Positions 36,501 through 48,500 of a stretch of 64,000 nt of DNA are shown piece by piece. The stretch's first letter is position 1; each line of letters begins with the position of its first letter. The position numbers and the translations under genes are program-made. Location: the NCBI RefSeq assembly GCF_041381155.1, contig NC_091134.1, forward strand, positions 31,625,540 to 31,689,539, read 5' to 3'. The notes beneath the pieces are model-generated. The model did no database searches and was not told the origin of the DNA. It saw nothing but the letters and a program-made list of their open reading frames with translations. The stretch comes from Argopecten irradians (lineage: Eukaryota; Mollusca; Bivalvia; Pectinida; Pectinidae).

Positions 36501-39500
36501 TAACAATTTCAAACTTGCAACCCAGAGATGGAGGACTACCTGGTAGTGGTGATATGGTTGGAAACTTCATTCTCTTGACAAAGTGAACAGAAGTTAATCC
36601 AAAAAAGATTTAGTGATTATTAATAAACATTCATGTTTCATATTTTGTAAGCTCAGATATTTCAGTAAAGATTACATGTAGATGTATTTATTTTTTCAGG
36701 TGTATTGTTTTAAATGAGCCACTCAGGCAAGACTCCAAGAGTATGGAATCATGGAACAGCTTTCTTGGCCGCATGAGAACACTTATGTTACAGGCATTCA
36801 GTCGTCATCTGAGCAAGTATGAAGAAAATATGAGGAGTCTTAGAGAAAAACGAAATGAAGCTGGCTGGGACTTTATCACCTTTTTTCTTGTTCAGGTGAC
36901 AATATAACAATCAATCACAATTTGAAATACAGAAGATTTTCTTTTCACAATCACTCTTTTCTGTTGGGCTTAGCTTGTCACCTAAAGTATATTTCATAAC
37001 ATTCAAACGGGACTTTTACAGTCTTCAAAATTAACATGACCACACAGTTAAAACGGACACCAACAGTACCTTTAATTATTGGATTGAAAGGTAAATATAT
37101 GTTTAGTCTACCATACTGTACTAGTTAGGTTTGTAATGAAAATCAAAGCCTAAAACAATTGATTTTTCCAACAAACTTGTTCCCCATTGATAATTGAAAT
37201 CATTCATCCTGCTGGTCAGTCAAAGGGACATTTGGTTTTGCTGCAAGTTTGATGATTGGTATATATCAGATTTGTTTCTACAGTATAATGATATATACAT
37301 ACGTTGCTTTGTATTATCAGGAGGAGTTAGGGTTTATGTTTGAGATGCTTGGACTGTATGACGATGCCCTAATCCAGTACGACGAGTTGGATGCCCTGTT
37401 CTCTCAGTTTGTCCTGACACAAGCTACCACAGGCAGTAAGTTTGATGTCAAACTGATTTACAATGATATATCATTGGCATATAAACCTGTCTTATAACTG
37501 ATAAACCAAGGTACATTGTATCATTAGTAAGACATCAAGGTTTTGGCTCTTCTCCATTTTATACCAGGCAATTCAGCTGTCATATTTGAACAGTGAAAGA
37601 ATTGTTGTGCACTGTTTGTGACAATCTATAAATACCATTGCAGCAAGGACTTGTAAGTTGTAACTATGCTATTCTAGGAACTCAATAATATTATAGGTTG
37701 TAAAACTATATTATAATTTGTAAACTTAATTGAGGTGATGTTTGCGTTTAATAATACATTTCTTTGAATACTGATACCCTGTATTATAAAGTATATTGTA
37801 TACCATTAAATTCAAGTGCGCGATTGTATGAAGTCATTAGCAGTGACAGCAAAGTGAGAGATAGTCCTTTAATTCATTAGAGTATCATTTATTTTAAATC
37901 ATTTGCAACTGCTTAAAAGTAATGTCAGGTGTAGATAAGATGATTGCCTGATGAAGGAAAGTTTACGTCTCTCAGTACATATATAGCCTCTATAAAAGAC
38001 TAACCTTTGTTTTTATACTAGCAATTTGTTATTAAATAGAAGACCGATTAATTTTTCAAGCATGATAAAATATTTTTTCTATTTCAGAAAAAGCAGCATG
38101 GATGTCAAAATTCATGAAGGACTGTAATTCGTGGGCGGGGCTGTCACTAAGGAAAGCTATTAACCATGACAAGCGAGACAGGGTCAAACATAATGAAGCA
38201 ACTTTACTGGATTTCCGTAACTATCTGTTTTCTCGTCAGTGTGCCCTACTTTTCCTGCTTGGGAGACCATGGGAAGTGGCTCAACGGGCTGTCAACTTCC
38301 TCCATCAAACTATACAGGAGGTCAACACACTCAAGGTAGACAATTACACCCCAAAACCATTGCACTACTATATTGGATAGCTCTCACAGAAAACCAATAC
38401 GAGCAAGCATCTAGACCCAATTTTAAAGTTTGTATACATGATCTTAAATGATAAAAATATGATATAGTTGTTACCAAGATGCCAGAATGCAAAGAAACTA
38501 AGAAAGTTATGTTCTTGTTTTATGATGCTTTTGATTGTGAATTCTGCTGTAACATTTATTTTGGGATTGCTTTATAGATGTGTTATAAATGCTCATTATT
38601 CAGGAAAACACCTCAGTATATGCTGACGTAATAACAAAACTATAAACATAACTGAAAATACAATTTGAAAGTTATTTTTATGGAAAAATATGAAAAGGTA
38701 CAAGGAGATTCTAGCAATCATAAAAATTTATATCTAATGTCCTATTCTTTACAAAGTCCTATGGTTACAGAAGTCTATAATTTGATTACCCGATAAATGG
38801 ATGAAATTACTTGACTGGAAATTTAAATTTCCTCTGATTTCATATGAAGTTAGCAGTTTATCACAATTTAATAGCCATAAATGATATCTGTAGTCCTTGC
38901 TCTGTTCTTAAAGGTATCAATGCCTGAAGCAGCGCTTGACTGTTGGGTGTTCCTCAGCTGTATGGAGATCTTACAAATTTGTGAAAAACACACAGACTCA
39001 TCACAGATGGAAGCCTACTCACTGTATACTGCCAACCTTCGTGATTATACAAGGAGAAAGGTAGAGAGAGATTAGCCTTATTAGAATTGTATGATTATAT
39101 TTAATTTACAACTTGATAAAAATCATATGCATAATTTTCTTTGTAAATGAACCAAACTGAAGAAGAAAAAAGTTTTACAAGTTAGTTTGTTAAGTACACA
39201 TTGTTTTCATAAATTAAAAAAAAAATCAAATTGGTGCTTTACTTAATAAAATGATGCTATTGAGCAAGCGATTGCAAATTAGTCATGGCTATCATCTTTA
39301 ATTAATGTATTAATTTTGTTGTTTTGATGTTAGCTTTACAGTATTGGGGAGATGTGTGGCTTGACACCAGGCAACACACCAACCTCTGAACAGTTAACCA
39401 TGGTACTGGACCTGACATCAGGCATGGGCATAGAGGAAGATTCAGGTAGGGTGGTGTCAGAGAAATAATATTTAAACTCTTTGATCTTTAGTCATACATT

Positions 39501-42500
39501 GTCATACATTAATAAATAATATTGATAAATCATGAGATCTCTTCTTTTTCAACAACTATGTTTTGAGTACATATAGTTTGTATAAGCTTGATTATAAGAA
39601 AATGTGTTGATAAAATTGAATTGCATTTTGTTTACAATAAGTCTTATGCATAAGATATTTTTTAAAGAGGAGAATTATTCCGGACAAGATGGATCCCAGA
39701 GTCCCCGTCCCAGGGACAAACTGAGAGAAGCATTATCGTCCAATGACACATTCCAAAAAATATTCCTGGTATGATATCTTATATGTTACAAAAAGTCATT
39801 TGTATATATATGTAAGTAATTTTTTTTGATTGGATTAGGAAATATTTAAGTCTAAGATTGTCTCAAGTTCCTGGAACTTGGTTGTTTATGAATGACCACA
39901 TCAAAGTATGCAGTTTATTTGTGATCTGTCACTTCACAGGCAATCAATCAAAATTGTGATATCACACCAATTTTAGCAGTTTTACAGAGAAAAATAAATA
40001 TCTACACCTGTTAATTGTGATGTTTTAATAGATTCCATTTAAATTCTATCTGTATGTAAAATTTATGTGATAATCATGAAAAAAAGTTTTTTTTGGATTC
40101 TAGGAACTGTCTGAATTGACGATGGGGACCTTTAAACATATAGGAAGGTTTAGATCAGCACGGCATATCGGCAAGGACTTAGCTGATTTCTATCTGTAAG
40201 TTGGATTTAAAGTAATTTTAAAGAAATGATATAATTCATATAACAAAATTATTAGTATTGTGTACTGCACTATAAAGCCTGTATAGCTTTTAGAAAATTA
40301 AATGACAAATCCTTTACATGTACTGCGTGTGCCTTTAAAACTAATTTACCTATCAGACGCCTCGGAGAAGCCCAGAAAGCAGGTAAATCCTTTACATGTA
40401 CTGCGTGTGCCTTTTATAAAACTATTTACCTATCAGGCGCCTCGGAGAAGCCCAGAAAGCAGGTAAATCCTTTACATGTACTGCGTGTGCCTTTTATAAA
40501 ACTGATTTACCTATCAGGCGCCTCGGAGAAGCCCAGAAAGCAGGTAAATCCTTTACATGTACTGCGTGTGCCTTTTATAAAACTGATTTACCTATCAGGC
40601 GCCTCGGAGAAGCCCAGAAAGCAGGTAAATCCTTTACATGTACTGCGTGTGCCTTTTATAAAACTAATTTACCTATCAGGCGCCTCGGAGAAGCCCAGAA
40701 AGCAGAGAACTTTTTGGTGGATGCTATGAAGAGTTACCAGCGTGAGGGATGGCATGCTCTAGCTGATGGTGCTATGTTAGATCTGGCAAGGTGTCAGAAA
40801 CTACAGGGCATTGATGTCAAGTATTCTTTGATAAATTAATACAAAGTATTATATATATTGATGATTTTATTTTATTTTTTCCAAATGTCAGCATTCTCGT
40901 ATTACTATAGCTAGTAAATAATTTGTTTAACATCCAATTCAATATTCATATTTGAATTGGATGTAAAATAATTTATTATACAGTTATTGAATAAACAAAA
41001 TCTTGATTTGAAAAAAAAGTACCAAAATAAGCCATACTTCACTGCTTAATTAATCTACCACATATCTCTTTCAGTTTTCATTTGAAAACATTACAGTTAT
41101 TATCATTTTACCAATAAAAAGATACTTTTATACTGGACATTTGATATATATGAACTACACCTCACAACTGTAGTCTGCTCCCCAGTTGACATTGGATTGT
41201 GTTTTACTCTGATGTTTGCTAACCTTGACAATAACACCAGATATATTAAAACTTGCTGTAACATAGCCAGCAGTACTCACCTGTCTGAGGATGTCCGACA
41301 GATACACCTACAAGAAGTTGTAGATACAGCAAAGGAAAGTCCAGGTAGATAGTTACTGTCTGTATGGTTATTGAAGTTATATCAATTTGTCAAAGCATTT
41401 GATACCTGATTCAAAGGAGTAAAGATATCATAAATTATATATTACTGCATCTAGATATATTATAGGATCTGGAGAAGAAAAAAAATAGCACTTTTGATAT
41501 AATTATTATTATATTTCTTTTGAATATACAAATAAACTGTTACAACTGTATATAATCGTAATTTGGATGGTTAATCAGAAATTGTATTTTCAGTTTGTAA
41601 AAGCAGAAGGATTTCCTATAAAACCATTGAAATACTGATAAATCTTATTTTCATCCTTGCTATCGCATACTATATACCAGTATATAGGTTTTTTGAGAGC
41701 ACATGAATGTGTTTGGTTGAGTGTGTGGTTGTAGTGAGATCAAAATTTATCTTGAAAAGTTTTAGGTTTATTAATTTTAAACCTGTTTATGTATAATGGT
41801 TGTGAGTATGGTTTCAAATTACAGACACAGCCTTCACCCTGAAGTTATCCTCACTGTTCCACATAGCTGAAGTAACGGTGCTAACCCCAGAAATCATCGT
41901 GGACCAAACTTTAGAGGTTGAGGTGATGCTAGTTAACAACACTCCTAGTGACATTCACTGTGACAGTTTGAAAATTTCACTGAAAAAGACAAATAAATTA
42001 CCAAAACTTCTGTCTCAGAAGACCGCAGTGTTCCGACAGGCCAGTAATAGTAGTGCTAAAGAGGCTGTGCCCAACTTTAACCCTGTCGCTCAACAGATTA
42101 CTAGTATACTGAACGTCCAGGCTCACTACGAGGGAGCTCCTCAGCGACCCAATACTGCTGGTATAGTGTGTATTAATACCCACGAGGTGCTACGTCGAGC
42201 TGACAGCTCAGGGCGAGCAGGGAAAATGGCTGATGCTCTTAAGGATTATGACGATTTCACAAATTATGCAAGTTGTGAAGATCTTGTCATCAAGCCTGGA
42301 GAAAACAAATTTATATTTGTACAAAAAGTGAGTATTCTTTGTCAGATTTCTGTATTTTAAATTATATGGTAAGTTACCTTTCATACATCAGAAGAATTTC
42401 GGAACGAGAATCAGCTGAAGGGGAAGTTCTGATTACTGAATTTAGGCCTGGTTCAAAACCGCTCAATGATGGAAAATAATATAGAATAATGTGATATAAA

Positions 42501-45500
42501 GAATATTTTACTGTACAGAATATACTGAAATTAGTGGTCGATCTTTATAATCCCAGAATATGAGTGCTGGTCACTATAAACTTGGACAGCTTTGGGTGAA
42601 AATGAATGGTGTGGACTTCATCAAATATCTGGAGGCTGACCAATTCTTCCTTGTTCAACATAATGAGCCCAGCTGTGAGATAGCTCCAGTTAGTGGAGGT
42701 AGGTGATTTATAGTATTTAAATTTATTGACATATGGATAATTTTATGCTCTAATTAGGGCCCCGCATCGAGATGCGGGTGCCCTATAGTAATCAGGTTGT
42801 CCGTCCGTCTGTCTGTCCGTCCGTCCGTCTGTCCGTTTTTTTTCTTTTGCACATTAATGATGGAAGGGAGTGGAGTATTTTCCCCATATTTTACATGATG
42901 ATTCCCCATCCATCCTAGATCTGCTTGGTAATTTTTCAGGCTGAAATTAAATTAAAAAATCGGCCATCTTGGATTTTAACATTTAAAAAAATCACAATGT
43001 TGTTGCTCTTAACTGATAAACATTTTGTTATAACATTATGATGCAAAGTTGTTCAGAATTAAACAAGGAGTTGACTGTCCAAAGGTAAGGTCATGGGCCA
43101 AGGTTACTAAGTCAAAGGTCAAGGTCAAATTTAAAAAAATTATTTGTAGATCTTAGTGATGGGTAAGAAATAACATTTACTATGAACTAGTATACAATAT
43201 TCACTTAGAACAGTTTCATCTAATTTGATATTTTTTTTCAGAATTTATCCTGAAGTAAGTTTTTCCAGAGACAAAGAAAAGATATACCATTCCACAGAGT
43301 TTATTTGCAGATACAACTCTTATGGAAAAAAAACTTTTACATGATTAAAATATTTGAGCAAGACCTTTATTCCCTTCCTTTCACATTTGTTATGTGTTTC
43401 TTCAGCAAACTATGAGGTTTACCTTGTTTAAAAGGGGTATTTGAGTTAATTGTATGCTCTTAATGTAATGTTAGCTTGGAATCAGGATTCAAGTTAAATA
43501 CTTGGAAGACTTTTTCCAAAGAATTATAATAATGTACCATCATCGGTTTCCCAATTAATGTTGACATTAATTATTTATTAGCAACATATAGCTAACACGG
43601 AAGAATTCGTTGTCAAAATACTACTTTTCCACTTAAGCACGTCAGACACATAGCGGGGCCCTTTCTGACGTGTCAGTGTTCTAGTTCTCTTTAAGATTGT
43701 TTTCAATAGGAATTTTTATCAGCTTTATACATATTGTACTGTGACTTTAGAAAGAATTGTGTCTATCCATTAATTTTCCATTTTATAATCTTTAGATAAA
43801 TTGTGTAGTTTTATCAATAGAAATTACTGCAATGTAATAAATTTATCATCGATAGTTTTAAATTTTACTAGCAAGAGAATTTTTGCAAGATTTAAAAAAA
43901 ACCCACTTTTATCTTAACAGTCTATCAAGTACCTGTTAATGCTCTTTCATGTTGTTTCTAATAATAACCTGTCATTACTGCTGATATGTTTCTGTTGTCA
44001 CAAGAAAAACTGGTATCTGGGATACAGCAGTGGGTGGAGCTTACTCTGGACCCAGGCAGTTTTGTGTTGAAGGAGGAGGATGAGCTCACATACTTAACCT
44101 CCGACGGACTGACAGTTTGTCAGGAGGAAGAGGAGACAACTCTCCGAGTGTCTAAGATTACAGAACTCGGTCATGCTGTCTTTAGGATTCTGTTGTTACA
44201 TGACATCTATACAGTCGACCACAATGCTGAGGTATACTCTTAGTCAAACATTTCTGACTAATTAGGGCTTTGTATCAAAGTTGCAGGAGCCCTATACTTC
44301 TCACAGTGTCATTAAAAATCATAGTTTTGAAATTGCACTTGGTAATAGCTGATAGTATGTAGATTTAAATGTGTATGAAATAGAGGTTTGAATTTAATTG
44401 AAGATGGCCTCCATTACCCCTTTAATGGGGAGGGTGGTGAAAGTGGACTTTTTGAGTTAATACATAATTGTATTTATATTAATTTATTGATAGTTAAGAT
44501 GATGTCCCATGCCCCATGATATATTATTGAGAGTGTAACAACAGCGTGCCAGGCAATAGCGACAGCATGCTGATGAAGTAATCAACCAAAACCATTCACA
44601 GTATTGTTGCGTCGTAATTAAAATCAAAGAGATGTCATTTTTGTTCAATAATTATTTAGTAAATCAGTACCTGTAATTATTTTGATATTAAGATTATCAA
44701 ATTGAAAAAAAATTCTTTGCTTGAATTTGTAGTAATTAATAGTGCTATTATTTTCTCTCTATATTTGTGGTTTCCAGATTCGCCTTGATAGTGATGTGTT
44801 TTCTGATCCTGTCTGCTGTTCGTTGATGTTTTCCTGTCCATTCCACATCATACACAAACTTCATACAGCCTCAAATAGGTCTGTTTTGTAGCATCGTTTG
44901 TGTGTGCTTTAGATATTGTTTTTGTCTTGACATACAGTTTTAAAGCACAGCATTAGTTACTTTCATAATATTTTGACAATTTCCATTCTTGAAATGGGAG
45001 GGTTTTGATATGATATTATATATTAGAAATGAGTTGCTGATATCTGTCCAATTCCATCTGAACCTGCTCCAGTATGATATTATAGACTCATTTATATCTT
45101 AAATTGACCAACTCATATAAAATTAATTTTGTTCTTATTTCAGTAATAATATCTTGATAATATTTGTTAACATCATATTTAAGACATTGTGTATTATATA
45201 TGATTGAAGCAATACTATATGCGTCAGTTTCTGTTTAATATGTTGTCAAATCTATTGTAAATCTGTTGCACTAATCCTACTATTAAAGGAAGTACCTACA
45301 GATTCTTGTCCATGGTAATACAAAGGAGGACTTTACACTTACTGCACCTAACCTGGCTGTCGACTCGCCTGATATAGAGCTGATGTCCCTCAACAAAGCC
45401 AACCAAGAACTGGTAACGTTTTTGTCACCCGCGTGTATCCCAGTGCTGTAATTACATGAGAGGTCAACTTAAACTATATTGGCCTCAAAGTCTTTGATAA

Positions 45501-48500
45501 TTTGTCTTCTATTGAGTTGGTTAAGGTTAAGATTTGCATGGGTATCGGTAATCAGTAGTTTCCCTGCAGTAGCTGGTGACTAGCTGATTTAACAATGTTA
45601 AATTAGGCCTGTCACATGTCATTTATGAGGGTAGTATCTAACACAAACATTCCAATGTTAGCTCATATCGGTCACAGCTCCCTGAGAATTACAAACTGCT
45701 ATTTGTAGAGAACCATATAATAAACACCCCAGTTCTTCATTGTGTAAAACCTCATGTATCTTTAAATGACAACAGTTTGCTTTACGTAAATACATCTAAA
45801 TTATATCATAGACATAAGTGCATTTCAAAGTCTTGGGCTTAGGTAAATTCGAAATAAACTATAATCCCTACAAATTAAATGAATATGTCACATGCATTAC
45901 AATTTTTAAATTGTTAATTTTTCAAAATCACTTATTAATTTTTTTTTCATAGGTGGTGAATAGTGACATGACTGTATCATACATGTGGCAGCTGAAGTCT
46001 AACACCAGACATGTGGTAAAAACTAATGCCAATTTTACCGTAACATTCCACTCCATCCTGGACCAAGAAAACAAGAGCAGACAACTCTCATATGAATGTA
46101 ATGTGGAAAACTTCTTGGTAGGTGCAAGAACAAATTTCCTGACCAATTAATATTTTGATTTATCTGTTCATGTATTGGTTTGCATCTTTGCTACTGCTAA
46201 ACATCAGAACTTGCTGTGTATATATACTCTATGTTGTAAGGTCATGTTCAGATGACCTCTGAAGTTAGCCAATTGGCATGTTGTCTTTGAATTTTCTCTG
46301 AAGTCTTCTTTTGTTGGTACTTCCAAAAGATACAAATATGCCAAGGTCTGCCGAGGCATGATTGCTACAGTAACAATAGCTGTGACTGGGCTGAGTCAAA
46401 GTCTGTCCTATGTCAATATATTATCAATATAATAAGGTTACTGTTGTTGATGCAATCTGATTGCAGTACCATTAGAATATTAAGACATTATAAACCAGTC
46501 CATAAACAAATAATTTAATCAGATTGTGAATAACTCATTATGTTGAAGTTGTTAGGGGGGGGGGGGGGGGGGGGAAAAAATACTCCTTACCAATATATAA
46601 AGTCAAAAGAAATAGGTTTTGTAAGTTACAGTATTAGAATTACCATCACATGCCAGCCTTGAATAGCTCTGAACAATGAAGCAAGGTACTACCTTAACTA
46701 AATGTCTCATGACGTTCAATAACCAGCTAAGCTTTTATTGGTTAAAGTTATATATGCTGTGACAATGTTTGTTTTATCAGACCCTATACACAGTAAAGAC
46801 CACTGTAACAGCCCAGCCTGAGATGGGGACATGTAAAGTTGGGGCCACTGCTACTTTAAGGATCCACATCCGGTCACATGACAAGGAGGATGATGAGGCG
46901 GATACCTCGCTGTCTTACCAGGTCCTACAGGACAGCAACTTATGGGTCCTGAGTGGCAAAACCGCAGGTAGGTAGAGTCAGATAGAGTAGCAATACTGCA
47001 GTTAGTGAGATTATGAAATTGAAAATAATTCCTATTGTATCAATGTGTATTCCTGTTGTCAGAAATAAGAGTAAAACCCAATAGCCCCATAGAATAATAC
47101 ATTCAAAAAAGAGAGAAACATTAGCCTTACCATAGAATAAATGGACTCACCATGACCTCGGTGGCTGAGTGGTTAAGATGTCCCAACATATTACCACAAG
47201 CCCTCCACTTCTGGATCACAAGTTCGAATCCCATGTGCACTGGGGCTAATCGTTTCTATCAATACAAACCGGGCTACGCTATTTACGCTCGTGGAAACGC
47301 TTCTTTTACATAGAAAACTGTTGTTTGGGGGAGCGTATGTGGTAAATATTTTGCTCGGTGTTCAATTCACGGTCAAGAGCATAATTCACGGTCAAGAATC
47401 CAAACATACATGTTGCCCAAGGAACAGTAGAGTGTTTGGCCAATGCGTAGAAGCATAACTGATGTTTTATTGTATTATACTTTGTCCTGTATTTTGTGCA
47501 CAGTATAGACGAGTATGTCATATCATGGTTGAAAAGTGTACTTTTTTGTTATATATTCAAACAGATATATATCTGAAAGAGAGACAGAGTTAAAACTGGA
47601 TTCAGTTCATTAAATTATAGCAGATTTCAATGATTAGGTGACTTTTTCTTGTGGATAGTTACTGTAATAACTACATTTTCTAAACTACGTATGCGAAAAC
47701 ACTACGGATTGGTATAACTGTACAGATATGGCACTTATAAAATTAATAATACAAGGAAGTGGATATTAGTTCTTGAAATATAATTTCTTCAATCGAAAGT
47801 TATTTCCATGACAGCAGATATGTATATATACAGGTGATAATTTATTTCATTGTTCGAATCTAGTTAATCTTTTCTTATGGAAACAGATCAAGTTCGTTTA
47901 ATTTTTTATAGTCCACAGCATTGAACTAGCAACATATGTCCCAGTTAGAGAAACGTTTCCGTTTTTATGAACGAATATGACGTTCCGGCAAATTGAATAG
48001 GAGGTTCCATTGGAACGAAACCGGTTCATCTGGTACTTCTCGTTTGAGGGTTCAAAGTTCTAAGACGCTCTTCCGTCATTTTAAATAATGCATGCTTAGA
48101 ATGTGATTGGTTAAAAGAGTATAAACGAGGATGTTCCCCAAAATTTTTATTTCGCTGTTCACAGATGAAGCGTTGAACTGTTTTCAGTTGGCTATAAAAT
48201 CAGAATAGGTTTGATTACAATGGGAAAACGTGACTGAGTTTATTCTTTATACACTGTATTTCAATTCAAAACACATGATAATCATGTATAGTATAGAAAA
48301 TCTTTGCTCAGATGATTTTAAGATTATCTTTACCTTATTAGATTATTTACATACATGTATGAAAATGCTTAAAATTTGAAAAAAAATAGTTTCTGCAATA
48401 TAGATCCACAAAAACTATACTTTAGAATCTATGTTTTGTTATCAGTAAAAATATTGCGTTCATATATATTTGTTTAACATAAAAAATGACTTTTTATTTT

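Noticed and set aside
40487-40729. Apparent repeat protein PFIKLIYLSGASEKPRKQ...
   Set aside because: A by-product of the 81-bp splice-acceptor array read in the wrong frame relative to TRAPPC10.
47152-47238. tRNA-Ser/Leu-like gene
   Set aside because: It is the head of a SINE whose body resumes at about 49336 and whose intact form is at 63244-63450.
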